Shown here: one piece after another, positions 13,326-22,906 of the stretch
Numbering within the stretch: the stretch's first letter is position 1
How the letters are laid out: every line of letters starts with the position of its first letter
From: Styela clava
Lineage: Eukaryota > Chordata > Ascidiacea > Stolidobranchia > Styelidae
Length of the DNA: 64,000 nucleotides
Reading direction: 5' to 3'
Assembly: GCF_964204865.1 (NCBI RefSeq)
Contig: NC_135251.1
Location: 21,080,001-21,144,000 of the forward strand
The notes under the pieces: model-generated
What the model saw: only the letters and a program-made list of their open reading frames with translations
Databases searched by the model: none
What the model was told of the DNA's origin: nothing
Made by a program: the position numbers and the translations under genes

Positions 13326-13331
13326 AATAAA
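13326..13331 (+). terminator. Candidate polyadenylation signal for the MAP3K19-like gene
   Basis: A canonical AATAAA lies 877 bases after the stop codon, followed by T/G-rich sequence (TTGTAGTTTCAGTTTCTC) about 20 bases further on. Upstream sequence lacks a clearer signal. Position and context only. Confidence 0.45.
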
Positions 13332-14165
13332 AACATCACTGATAATAATTGTAGTTTCAGTTTCTCACATTTAGCGGGAAGTGTTAAGTAAAACCGCAGT
13401 GTAAGTCAAAGCGGTCATTTCCACCTAATGAAGCATTTAGGGCCATGGCGAGGAAAGAATATTGTAGTTCTTGTAGCGGAAAAGTCATGAACTGTGAAAT
13501 TTTATTATAATGTTTTGAATTTGGTGGCGTGGTATACAAGTATTCACAAAGCATTTTCGAATGCGTAAAGAAAGGGAAATCCTCAGCAAATGTGGCGGGA
13601 CGAAAGTAGCCACTAAAGCACTTCTTCTATGGTCAAAGAGCCACATTTATAATGATAGTAGCGAGGACATAGCACAGCAAGCTGGATATTACACCATCAG
13701 CACATAATGCCACCCCAAACGGTCCTTCCAATTTTGTATGACGCAACTAAAGTGTTTTTGGGTGTGGCGAGGGCGTTGAAGGGAGTGTTCTTGCCAAATT
13801 TAAAAATTGTCTGCTTTTTTGTGTCGCAATTCTAAAATTAATGTCAAAGTATTAGTAATCAATTTACTTTAATACCAGTACTATTTAAGCTTATCACTGC
13901 AGTAAAAAATACGCATATTGTTTTGTCTCTGGGTAACTCCCCGGCCTTTTCAGATTATGAAGACCGCCACATGGCGTATAATGCCATTCTGTCATTGGTT
14001 GCGTCGAATGTAGAAAAACGCCGACCTGTGCCAAATCGCCTTGTTTTGCGTTTAGAGTTTGTAACTTCAAATTTATGGAGATTACAATATTTCATTAACA
14101 TAATAATAGTGTGATTTTCATAAATTTAGATAAAGGTTTTCGAGTTTAAGCTTTACTGAGGTCCC

Positions 14166-14252
14166 CAGTCAGTCAGTTAACTTTTGGCAAGCACGTCTGA
14201 AGTTTCTCACACTTCAGCACTTGTAGTCAGTCCCACAGTTGACTGACTAGCT
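14166..14252. repeat. Imperfect foldback hairpin
   Basis: The outer arms AGTCAGTCAGTTAACT and AGTTGACTGACT are near inverted repeats. Inside them, CTGAAGT TTCTCAC ACTTCAG is a perfect 7-bp stem with a 7-base loop, and CAAGCACG pairs imperfectly with CACTTG. It is about 820 bases upstream of the AlaRS start. It may be a small transposon relic or a hairpin transcript. Confidence 0.5.
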
Positions 14253-14675
14253 TAGCTGTTTTGGATGTGTGATAGGAGTGACCGTGCCATGTACAATGAA
14301 TATAATATTATGATAACATAATTAGACTAATTAATACATATTAATAATAATAAATATAGACTATTACTGTATTATGACATTGATATATATGTCGAAAAAG
14401 GCAACAAATGGATTTAATCTCCAAATGAAATATCTGTGAGTGTATGAATTTGTGACTGAGCTATGTTTCACATTACTGCATTAACATTAAAAGAAATCTT
14501 CGTTCGTGTAACGTTATATATATTTTTTTGTGTAATTATAGTGTACATGTGTTTTGTGTACATAACCGTATTTATTTATCATTGTGACTTCTCTTATTTA
14601 TTTTTTACATAAGTTTTAAATCCTCAATGCGGAACCTTGAAAAAACAATATCATTGTTATAAAAATTATTGCGTC

Positions 14676-14742
14676 CTTTGTGTGTCAATAGGTGTGCAAC
14701 CCAACAGGGTTATTAAAGGTGATATGAAAGAAAACTTCTGGG
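14676..14742 (+). pseudogene. Partial duplicate of AlaRS coding sequence
   Basis: This block aligns without gaps to 15541-15607 inside the AlaRS gene, with 61 of 67 bases identical by eye. Both contain GTGTGCAACCCAACAGG and GGTGATATGAAAGA. The same reading frame stays open (VQPNR, KGDMKENFW), with conservative changes such as D to E, I to V and M to I, then ends at a stop 15 bases past the block. It is in direct orientation. There is no start codon, no flanking AlaRS homology and no clear splice signal. Confidence 0.85.
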
Positions 14743-15075
14743 TCTGTTTTTTTAAGTAACAATTTTTTTTTATTTATAGGCTTATACCGCCTGTAACAGA
14801 ATGTTCGAATATAGAGACTATTTGTAATTGGTGTTTAAAAAACAATAAAGTGCCTTTCCATGTTTTTTCAAATATTATTTTATCTTTGTGGTTGTACTGC
14901 GGTATATCACTATGTGCGCGTGTGTGAATAAATTTTATTGCTATTAGGTGAGTCGAAATTTTGACACATCTTTTGGCAACACCTTCGAATTTTTATTTTA
15001 TATCACTGGTTGTTTCGGATTTGTTGTTTCAGACAGAGTATTCATATTTGCTATACCTCTTTACTAAGCAATATA

Positions 15076-17979
15076 ATGGATTCCAGTCTCACCTCGCAAA
15101 AGATTCGTCAAATGTTTATTGATTTCTTCAAAAAGAAATACGAACATTGGTATGTACATTCATCTGCAACAATTCCACTTGATGATCCAACATTGCTTTT
15201 CACAAATGCAGGAATGAATCAGTACAAATCAATATTTCTTGGAACTATCGATCCATCCAGTCCATTAGCGAAGTGCAATCGTGCAGTGAACTCTCAAAAA
15301 TGCATCCGTGCCGGTGGAAAACACAACGATTTGGATGATGTTGGCAAAGATACATATCATCATACTTTTTTCGAAATGCTCGGAAGTTGGTCATTTGGTG
15401 ACTATTTCAAGAAGGGAGCTATTGAAATGGCATGGGAGTTGCTTACCGAAGTCTTCAAAATTCCTAAAGATCGGCTATATGTGACATACTTCGAAGGCCA
15501 TGAAGGCAGTGGCCTTGCTGCTGATGATGAAGCTCGAGATCTTTGGTTGTCAATGGGTGTGCAACCCAACAGGATTATAAAAGGTGATATGAAAGACAAC
15601 TTCTGGGAAATGGGAGATACTGGACCTTGTGGACCCTGTTCCGAGATTCACTATGACAGAATTGGTGGACGTGATGCTGCTCATTTGGTAAACATGGATG
15701 ATCCTGACGTTCTTGAAATCTGGAATCTGGTTTTTATACAGTTCAATAGAGAATCCGGAGGTGGGTTGAAACCTTTAGCTAAAAAACATATTGACACTGG
15801 TATGGGATTAGAAAGAATTGTATCAGTTATTCAAGATAAACGATCCAATTACGATACAGACATGTTCATGCCAATATTCGAATACATTGAAAAAACAATC
15901 GGTGTTAGACCCTATGCTGGTAAATTAGGAGAAGAAGATGAGGGAGGTATTGATATGGCATACAGAGTACTGGCAGATCATGCCAGGACACTAACTGTTG
16001 CATTGGCAGATGGCGGTCGTCCTGATAATACTGGCAGAGGATATGTGTTGAGACGAATTCTTAGACGTGCAGTACGATTCGCAAGTGAAAAACTCAATGC
16101 TAAACCTGGATTCTTTGGATCAATCGTTAATGTGGTTGTACAAATATTAGGCGATGCTTTTCCCGAAATTGCCAAAGATCCTCAGTCTATTATAGACATT
16201 ATCAATGAAGAAGAAGAACAATTCCTCAAAACTTTGACACGTGGTCATCGAATTTTAACAAGGAAAGTTAATAACCTGCCAGATGGTGGAAAAGTTTTAC
16301 CAGGTGATGTAGCATGGCTTCTATATGACACTTATGGATTTCCTGTTGATCTCACTCAACTTATGGTGGAGGAAAATGGTATGTCTGTAAATATGGATGA
16401 ATTTGAAAATGCCAAGCAAGAAGCCAAATTGAGATCTCAAAGTGAAGGCTCTCTTATTGACGACACAGTAAAATTTGATGTTCATGCAATTACTGAGCTA
16501 CAAAAGTCTGGTCTCCCACCAACAGACAACAGTCCTAAGTATTCGTACACTGCAGATGAAAACGGAAATTATAAATTTGACTTGATCACAGGCGTTGTGA
16601 AGCAAATAAGATGTGAAGGAAAATTTGTGGATTCTGTTTCTTCCGGTCAATTTTGTGGATTGCTTCTTGACAAAACTAACTTCTATCCTGAACAAGGTGG
16701 CCAGATTTATGACCAAGGTTACATCAATAAAGCAAATGACGATCAAACAGAATTTTCCGTTAAAAATTGCCAGGTGCATGGTGGTTATGTTCTTCATACT
16801 GGAACGGTTGCTGGTACATTGAGCGTGGGTGATGAAGTGTGCTTATATATTGATGAAAAAAGACGTAGATCTGTGATGAGTAACCACACTTCAACACATA
16901 TGCTCAACTTTGGACTCAGAAAAGTTTTAGGAGAAGCTGATCAGCGTGGCTCCCTTGTCGCTCCTGACCGATTGCGATTTGATTTTACCGCCAAAAAAGC
17001 CATGAATGCTAAAGAAATAAAAGAAACCGAAAGAATTGTCAATGAAATGATCGGTAATAAGGAAACTGTGTATGCAAAAGTTTGCGAACTCGCTAATGCT
17101 AAAGCAATTCAAGGTCTGCGTGCAATTTTCGATGAAACCTACCCTGACCCTGTTAGGGTTCTTTCTGTTGGAAAACCAGTTGATGACATGATCAAAGATC
17201 CAACTTCACCAGCTGGAAAGGTTACTTCAGTGGAATTCTGTGGTGGCACCCACTTACTGAATAGCGGTCATGCTGGAAAGTTTATTATTGTATCTGAAGA
17301 AGCCATCGCCAAAGGAATTCGTCGTATTGTTGGTGTTACTGGAGCTGAGGCAGCACGTGCTGATAGAAAAGCTGATCTTCATGAAGGAGCATTGAAACAA
17401 ATAGAGGGCAGCCTTGATCAATGTAAAAGTGGAAATATTTCTTCTAGAGCTCTTGTCAAGAAAATAACGGAATTTACAGAAGAACTTGGAAGCTCTGTTA
17501 TGTCACAATGGAAGAAAGATGAATTCAGAGAGCGTGCAAAAACTGTGAAAAAGAAATTAGACGATGCTGATCGTGCAGCAAGACAAGAAGCTGTGAAGAA
17601 AATGCTGGAAACAACAAAAGAGAAAATATTTGCTGATCAAAATTGTCCTCTTGTTGTAATGGAACTGAATGTTGCATCTGATACAAAAGCACTTAATGAA
17701 GCCATGAAATTGTATAAAAGCCATTCCCCAAAAACTGCTGTTATGTTATTGAGTGTAGATAAAGAAGCAGAAAAAATTGTCTGCCTGAGTCAAGTTTCAA
17801 AAGAAACTGCTTCTACTGGATTAAAAGCAAATGAATGGGTTCAAGAAATATCAAAGGTAATTGATGGAAAAGGTGGTGGCAAAGACCTCAATGCACAAGC
17901 TGTCGGGAAGAAATGGCTTGAATTAGACAAAGCTATTGAAATAGCAACCAGTTTTGCCAAAATGAAACTAGAAAATTGA
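15076..17979 (+). CDS. AARS1: Cytosolic alanyl-tRNA synthetase, complete, intronless
   Basis: Charges tRNA-Ala with alanine. The 967-residue product matches human cytosolic AlaRS (968 residues) from end to end: N-terminal [19 protein letters not shown], class II catalytic core with [16 protein letters not shown] and [20 protein letters not shown], then [15 protein letters not shown]. The editing domain has zinc ligands HTSTH at residues 604-608 and CGGTH at 722-726. The C-Ala domain ends with [13 protein letters not shown] [10 protein letters not shown] and [10 protein letters not shown] start at the ATG that matches the human N terminus; 22 further codons upstream are open but lack an ATG. 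All catalytic and editing motifs are present, so it should be functional. One uninterrupted exon is odd next to multi-exon neighbours and raises the possibility of a retrocopy that replaced the parent. There is no sign of a mitochondrial isoform beyond the open upstream stretch. Confidence 0.97.
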   Translation: MDSSLTSQKIRQMFIDFFKKKYEHWYVHSSATIPLDDPTLLFTNAGMNQYKSIFLGTIDPSSPLAKCNRAVNSQKCIRAGGKHNDLDDVGKDTYHHTFFEMLGSWSFGDYFKKGAIEMAWELLTEVFKIPKDRLYVTYFEGHEGSGLAADDEARDLWLSMGVQPNRIIKGDMKDNFWEMGDTGPCGPCSEIHYDRIGGRDAAHLVNMDDPDVLEIWNLVFIQFNRESGGGLKPLAKKHIDTGMGLERIVSVIQDKRSNYDTDMFMPIFEYIEKTIGVRPYAGKLGEEDEGGIDMAYRVLADHARTLTVALADGGRPDNTGRGYVLRRILRRAVRFASEKLNAKPGFFGSIVNVVVQILGDAFPEIAKDPQSIIDIINEEEEQFLKTLTRGHRILTRKVNNLPDGGKVLPGDVAWLLYDTYGFPVDLTQLMVEENGMSVNMDEFENAKQEAKLRSQSEGSLIDDTVKFDVHAITELQKSGLPPTDNSPKYSYTADENGNYKFDLITGVVKQIRCEGKFVDSVSSGQFCGLLLDKTNFYPEQGGQIYDQGYINKANDDQTEFSVKNCQVHGGYVLHTGTVAGTLSVGDEVCLYIDEKRRRSVMSNHTSTHMLNFGLRKVLGEADQRGSLVAPDRLRFDFTAKKAMNAKEIKETERIVNEMIGNKETVYAKVCELANAKAIQGLRAIFDETYPDPVRVLSVGKPVDDMIKDPTSPAGKVTSVEFCGGTHLLNSGHAGKFIIVSEEAIAKGIRRIVGVTGAEAARADRKADLHEGALKQIEGSLDQCKSGNISSRALVKKITEFTEELGSSVMSQWKKDEFRERAKTVKKKLDDADRAARQEAVKKMLETTKEKIFADQNCPLVVMELNVASDTKALNEAMKLYKSHSPKTAVMLLSVDKEAEKIVCLSQVSKETASTGLKANEWVQEISKVIDGKGGGKDLNAQAVGKKWLELDKAIEIATSFAKMKLEN

Positions 17980-18872
17980 TGCTTAGCAATTATAGAATAT
18001 TAGATATTTGAAGACGGTCAAGATAACCAATCATTCCTTGTTTCCGGTGTAATACTTCAATCAGACTAAGAACTTTGTTGCATGCAGTTGGAGACACTAG
18101 GCCTGGAGATGGTGCGAACATATTTTATTATGGCATGTCAATATCTCATTTTGAGACCTTTTCATCTTTTATGACGACCTAAGTATAGTACTAGTTGTTC
18201 CAGAGTTTTGCCAATATTGCATGTTCCTTTCAACCTACATCATGACATTGTTTACCTGAAGTTGTTTGTGCCATATTTTTTCGAGAATATATTGGTGGAT
18301 GTTGGCAAGTTATCTTCTTGGTATATATTCTTATGATTCAATATCAGGACAAATTATTTATGTTTAACAACTCTTTTCCATCATATTTTCCCTGGGGGCA
18401 TCGGTTCCAACTTAATCGAAGTTCATAGAGGAAATTGTTAACCACTGTGATTACTTAGCCGTGTCCAAGAGTTCCACTTCTCGCACGATTTTCTGATGTT
18501 TTGGCTCTAAGCAAGGTACAATAGGAAAGAATTCACATATTTATTCCTTACAATCTATCACGTTTTATCAAATCCGTCTGTGTTTCCCTAAAGAACCGTT
18601 GTAATTCTAATCTCGGAGATTTTTAACATTCCCTAAATGTGCATCACTAATCCGAGTTCTCAGATTGTTCTTTGTAATGTTCATTTTCGAAAAATAATTC
18701 GCACGCATAATATACATATTATGTACTTCCAAACATCGATGTGCCTTTTTCCGCATGGTTTGTCAAATTTGCACAAAGATTTCCTTCGAGCTGATAATTT
18801 TTATAAAAATCAAGCAGTGATACATCTCTCGAACAGGATATGGATTTCCTCATTGCATTGCAGCTCAGGAAG
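17980..18872. other. AlaRS 3' flank, no gene
   Basis: This is about 0.9 kb of AT-rich sequence with no supported frame. No canonical AATAAA was found close after the AlaRS stop, so its 3' end cannot be placed. It ends at the hAT target duplication CTCTAGTT (18873-18880). Confidence 0.5.
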
Positions 18873-18880
18873 CTCTAGTT

Positions 18881-19757
18881 CAGTGGTTCTCAACCGGTGG
18901 TCCGCGAAGCATTTCCAGGGGGTCCGCGATTAAATTTAGATTTTAGGAAATTATTTGCAGTTTAATATCGTTTTTACTTGTAATACGCTCGAACATTTGG
19001 TGCCTATGACAATAGCCTACATAAACTATTTTGATTCATCTCCCGTAGACCTATTGTGACAAATACGAGTTATGACATCACAATGATAAATACGAGAACG
19101 CAGCTACAGTGATTTCTAGGGTATGTGGTCACTGGTCACGTTCTCATTTGAAGCGAACAGCCAACAAAGGAGATTGTGTTGCTTTCTAAAACTTAACCAG
19201 CATGGCTAAATCAAGTAATTGAATCTAGAAATGGGGTTTACCTCAGTGTCAGAGGGTGGCAAGGAAAAACCGCAATGCGTTTTATGTTATGCTGTCCTCG
19301 GCAACTTTCTCACAAATCACTTTCTCAGTTTTGGTGCGCCATTTTGCCGTCGGACCCAAAAGTATCGATGGGAGCATTACGTGTTATTGTTCCATTTGCC
19401 TCCACTTACCTTTGTAGAAGTGGATTTTCTGCTCTTGTCCATATCAAATCCAAGGCTCGTAACCAACTAAACGTCGAAGACGATATGCGTCTATCGTTAT
19501 CAAAAACACGACTACGTATTTCAAGACTAGCTTCTGATATGCAACAGCAGAAATCCCGTTAAGTGTATTCGATTTGACAAAATAAATGAAAATGCCCACT
19601 AGTTTGGTGTTATTTTTGACTTGGTTAAATCTGTATGGAACATTAGGTTGCTGTTTAAGCTATAAACTAAATTTCGAATAAAAAACCTTCGAGGCGTCCG
19701 CGACCGCTTTGAGAGCACCAGAAGGGTCCGCAAAGACAAAAAGGTTGAGAACCACTG
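18881..19757 (+). mobile_element. hAT (ZBED5/SCAND3-like) internal-deletion element with intact ends
   Basis: This 877-bp element starts CAGTGGTTCTCAACC and ends GGTTGAGAACCACTG, perfect 15-bp terminal inverted repeats of the hAT/Charlie type. Subterminal GGTCCGCGAAGC and GGGTCCGC copies sit at both ends. The target duplication CTCTAGTT is exact (18873-18880 and 19758-19765). Autonomous relatives run to several kilobases. Here only the first and last parts of the transposase are kept, so it can be moved only by an enzyme supplied in trans. The intact ends suggest a fairly recent insertion. Confidence 0.95.
19231..19562 (+). pseudogene. Deleted hAT transposase: N-terminal BED part joined to C-terminal dimerisation part
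   Basis: From the ATG at 19231 the frame reads MGFTSVSEGGKEKPQCVLCY, the start of a BED-type finger (CxxC). In another frame, from about 19310 to 19562, it reads SLSQFWCAIL, then LRVIVPFASTYLC, SGFSALVHIKSK and LNVEDDMRLSLS, the canonical hAT C-terminal dimerisation block. The DDE core is missing and the two pieces are out of frame, so no active transposase is made. Confidence 0.88.
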
Positions 19758-19765
19758 CTCTAGTT

Positions 19766-21167
19766 TATTCGAATATCTTCTGCGCCATTGAGCCCTCTGC
19801 ACTCAGCATCAATTTTCCGCGTGTTGCCATTTGTCTACTTATAATTAAATTGTAGGTTCGGTAAACGAATAGCTGTTCAGTAAATTGTTAAGTTATTATT
19901 TAAAATACACATGTCTTACAACAAATTCTGTCATGTAAAAAATATAATCAACTCCTCAAGCGTGGATTATAAAAATATCTACAGTATTCATTGTCAAACC
20001 GATATTTTGTCGCTATAATTCAGTGAAGCGTCACGGGCCGGATTATTTTACTCCGCGGCCCGGATTTGACCCGCGAGCCCATAGGCCGGCCCTTGCTCTA
20101 CGGGATGCGCAGCACGCAGGGTAATCAAGGAGGCGGTGGCGAGCATATACGTAACGCTTAGCAAGATGCGCCGTACTGTAAGCAGTTGATAACTTTCATG
20201 ATCCAAGTATCAATTTCGACACTTTTTGTCATGTAAGGACCGTTGATAAAAGTCGAGATACATATATTTATCGATACTAATATTTACCATATCGAGTCTT
20301 GTCTTAAATTTAGCAATTCATTGGACGTTTTCAAAGCATTAATATATATATATATATATATTGAAAATTCAGATTGATTTCACCATAATATTTATTCCCA
20401 AATCTGAGCGCATATTGTTATAAGAAGGTTAGGGGGAGGAGGATTTACATATTTATCCCCGTTGTTGGGGGGCGATAAGGCGGCTTGATTATATGGCAAA
20501 CCACGGTCTCGTTTCCAGTACATAACGGGTATGGGATTAGTTGGCCAGTTGTTAGTTTCAAATGCATGGACATAATGGTGGAGGAATCCGTAACAGACCA
20601 GCAGTTACGTGAAGCACTGATCGCACATATTTATCCCTACGGGGGATTCAAGCCTGCGAACCAACGCAGAGTATTCAGAGATGCAATTGGCGAGCGCCAC
20701 ACAGCCGAGCTTGAGGTAACGTGCATGGACACGGATTTCGACGTAAATGCCTTTAGTGGGTGGTTAACATTTTCACTTTACCACTTGCACCAGTCTACTT
20801 TGCTTTCACGTGTTTTTTCTCGCCTCCTTTCTCTCCTAGCTTTTCTTCGACTAAATCTCGGCTCTATCTCATTTACCTCTACTGCCTTGGACTCTGACCA
20901 CCTTTGCACCTCGCCACACGCTTAATATTCGTTCGCCAGAATTGGATTAGGATATAATTGCACTTAATAACTAACTTTTGGATGTACTATTTAGGCATAA
21001 AACATTGAAACAATTTTTCAGATAGGCCTACCGATTGTAATTTTGTTCCATAAAATTGGACTTCGCCGAACTCCAAACAGGCTCCAGAGTTTAGTTATGG
21101 GGAACATACTATGATGTCACAGATCCATATACCCCGATGATACCAGTGCACCAAGTCTGTTATAATT
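19766..21167. other. Repeat-derived intergenic region, no gene recognised
   Basis: It contains GC-rich fragments typical of old hAT elements (GGGCCGGATT, GCGGCCCGGATTTGACCCGC at about 20,033-20,075), a short (TA)n run at 20,342-20,361, and a block from about 20,430 to 20,720 with GGGGGCGATAAGGCGG that looks like an interspersed repeat. The open frame at 20,485-20,925 has no recognisable domain and covers this repeat, so I do not call it a gene. Confidence 0.45.
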
Positions 21168-21780
21168 ATTGGACACGTAGTGGACATAACGAGCGTTTCA
21201 AAATTTTGTTGTTATTGTTATTTGGGTGCTCCCGAAGTATGCGAACCAAGATGGCGGACATCGGAACGTAACAGGTTAGGGTTAGGCGATAATTTTTTTT
21301 CCAATTTTCCTTATTTTAGTCCTATTATCAGTTCGAAGAATAGCCAAGAGCCTCCCGTAGTATTTATACCTAAAATTATGACCTAACCCTAACCTAGTAC
21401 ACATATTACATTCCGATGTCCGCCATCTTGGTTCGCATACTTCGGGAGCCCCGTTATTTGTCTCCATCATTTTTAAAAAAATCGTTTTTCTCTTCGAATA
21501 CTGGACCAATTGCTTTGAAATTTTCAGTAGTTGAAGATAAAATTTTTCCCCAGAAGGCTATTGCTTTTATTCATTTTAAATATTTCTGTTAGCTCTGTGA
21601 GATTTGTTTTTGTTTGCTATGACGTCATTAAACGTTCTGCGGACATCGGACGCCATTTTGTGTCCTACTGTACTGCTTCGCTTGGTGTGAATATATTTGT
21701 AGACTGTGATCTGACAGTACGGTAAACCGTACTGTACTGCGAACAGACGTGTCCATATATTTGTGCGTAGCTCTCTTGTT
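21168..21780 (+). repeat. Interspersed repeat family B, copy 1, interrupted by a MITE
   Basis: It starts TTGGACACGTAGTGGACATA and ends GTGTCCATATATTTGTGCG, then CTCTCTTGTT. The central block CGAATACTGGACCAATTGCT is shared nearly unchanged with copies at 35.2 kb (minus), 42.2 and 43.3 kb; the copy at 45.4 kb is more diverged. A MITE family A element splits it. No reading frame is conserved between copies. Its class is unknown to me; there are no obvious terminal inverted repeats and no Pol III boxes. Confidence 0.8.
21225..21452. mobile_element. MITE family A, copy 3, nested in repeat family B
   Basis: The terminal repeats GGTGCTCCCGAAGTATGCGA and its mirror match copy 1 almost base for base, with the inner GGTTAGGGTTAGG and CCTAACCCTAACC pair. 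The flanking GTTATTTG is an exact 8-bp duplication (21217-21224 and 21453-21460). The empty version of the same site (ATTGTTATTTGTCTCCATC, read on the minus strand) is present in the family B copy near 35,430, which proves both the borders and the duplication. Confidence 0.95.
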
Positions 21781-21873
21781 GCTGCTCTGGTTTTATGTGC
21801 GGGATAACCACGAGAACTGAAAAAGCCAGTTCAGCTAAAAGCCATTGCGCAACAATTTTAAACATTCATTTAA

Positions 21874-21917
21874 TGGCGTGAATGCGGTTACCACTGTACC
21901 TCTGGTTACCATGCGTG
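21874..21917 (+). mobile_element. Truncated tRNA-derived SINE head
   Basis: GAATGCGGTTACCACTGTAC matches GAATGCGGTCACCACTGCAC of the SINE at 11.1 kb. The match stops where a hAT-like terminus (CAGTGCTGG) begins, so the SINE seems to have been split by that insertion. The B box half was not found downstream. Confidence 0.5.
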
Positions 21918-21990
21918 CAGTGCTGGATTAACCATTAAGCAAAGTGGGCACGTGCTTAGGGCACTAAGAAAAATGGGGCACCATATAAAT
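21918..21990 (+). mobile_element. hAT-type element, left end only
   Basis: CAGTGCTGGATTAACC followed by AAGTGGGCACGTGCTTAGGG resembles the left terminus of animal hAT elements (CAGNGNNGGATTNACC). No matching right terminus or 8-bp duplication of CATGCGTG was found. Extent beyond about 70 bases is unknown. Confidence 0.5.
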
Positions 21991-22529
21991 ATCTATAGAC
22001 GATCTGCAAAAGAATCTCAAGGAATGCATTTATGACAGAATGGTACACCGCACGCGCAATTTACTGCGTTTCGTCTCTCGGGACTCTCAAGACAAAATTT
22101 ACAAAAGAGTTTTATTTTAAGTGTATACGTTTTATCAGTCATGTAACATCAATGATTTTAGAATATTTATTTTTCGCTATTCAGATTATATGGATACTTA
22201 ACAAGGTTTTTTGAGGAATTTTCAACACTAACGACTAAAAATTAGACAGGCCTCAGATCTGAATTGTATGATTCGCATAGGCTAAATCTCAAATAGATGA
22301 TGATAATTTACTCCGGGTACAATTACATAATCAAATTAAATGGAACATAAAAAATACCATTTTTGTGGCGATTTCATAAAAAAAATCCGCCTACATGGCC
22401 GAGCTTATTGGCAGCGGTGGAATTTTTTAAATGCGTGTGTACAGTTATTTACATATTCAGAACTCATTCGATTTCATGTATATATGACCTTATTGCCGAT
22501 CAGTCGATCGCGAGCTATTTTGAAGATTT

Positions 22530-22556
22530 TAGTCGAAAGCAGGTTGGCCACCCCTG
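22530..22556 (-). mobile_element. hAT-type terminus, single end
   Basis: Read on the minus strand this is CAGGGGTGGCCAACCTGC, a very common hAT terminal sequence in animals. The partner end was not identified. It does not pair with the terminus at 21,918, which differs in sequence and flanks. Confidence 0.5.
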
Positions 22557-22819
22557 TTATATATCATAAGCACTTCGCAATGAATGCATTTCGTGCAGAG
22601 CAAATATTATTCCCACTTAATATTAGTATATTAAAGTTAGTACATTTATCACCAACTATACAGCACAAAAATACCACGATTTAAAACGGAATATTCACAC
22701 ACCTGCTTCGAATCAACGCAGTGTGTTAATGTAATTTTTTCGGGGTAATTAGCCTCGTCGCGGGCTGCCAAGCGTGACGTCGTTAATTAAGTAAGATTTT
22801 TATCCACTCAATCCTCGTC

Positions 22820-22906
22820 AGTAGCGGTGGCGCAAGGGAAGCGTAGGGACATGGTTAAACACCAGGCCAGGCATGAGGGTGTGGGTTCGAATCCCACATG
22901 GTAGGC
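22820..22906 (+). mobile_element. tRNA-like SINE head upstream of the purine-rich array
   Basis: GTGGGTTCGAATCCCAC is a perfect T arm and B box. TGGCGCAAGGG about 50 bases upstream fits an A box. The acceptor stem does not pair (GTAGCGG against ATGGTAG), so it is not a functional tRNA gene. The purine-rich tandem array begins directly after it, suggesting that the array grew from the body of this element. Confidence 0.6.

Larger units (their letters stand above)
12450..15075. other. Intergenic: MAP3K19 3' region and AlaRS upstream region
   Basis: This 2.6-kb stretch follows the kinase stop codon. The first 0.9 kb is AT-rich with no long frame and probably is 3'UTR, ending near the AATAAA at 13326. 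The rest holds a foldback hairpin (14166-14252), a 67-base copy of AlaRS coding sequence (14676-14742) and, at 15031-15032, an acceptor-like AG after TTTGTTGTTTC, 43 bases before the AlaRS ATG. No TATA box or other defined promoter element is evident. Confidence 0.55.

Noticed and set aside
13923..14114. 63-residue plus-strand frame near the AlaRS upstream region
   Set aside because: No domain, no splice context, and the length is expected by chance.
15010..15075. N-terminal mitochondrial targeting extension of AlaRS
   Set aside because: The upstream frame is open for 22 codons but has no ATG, contains an acceptor-like site, and homology starts exactly at the ATG at 15,076.
21918..22556. One complete hAT element bounded by the two termini at 21,918 and 22,556
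   Set aside because: The two ends are different sequences rather than inverted repeats, and the flanks CATGCGTG and TTATATAT do not form a duplication.
22820..22906. Functional tRNA gene
   Set aside because: The T arm is perfect, but the acceptor ends do not pair and no proper anticodon arm can be drawn. Better explained as a SINE head.
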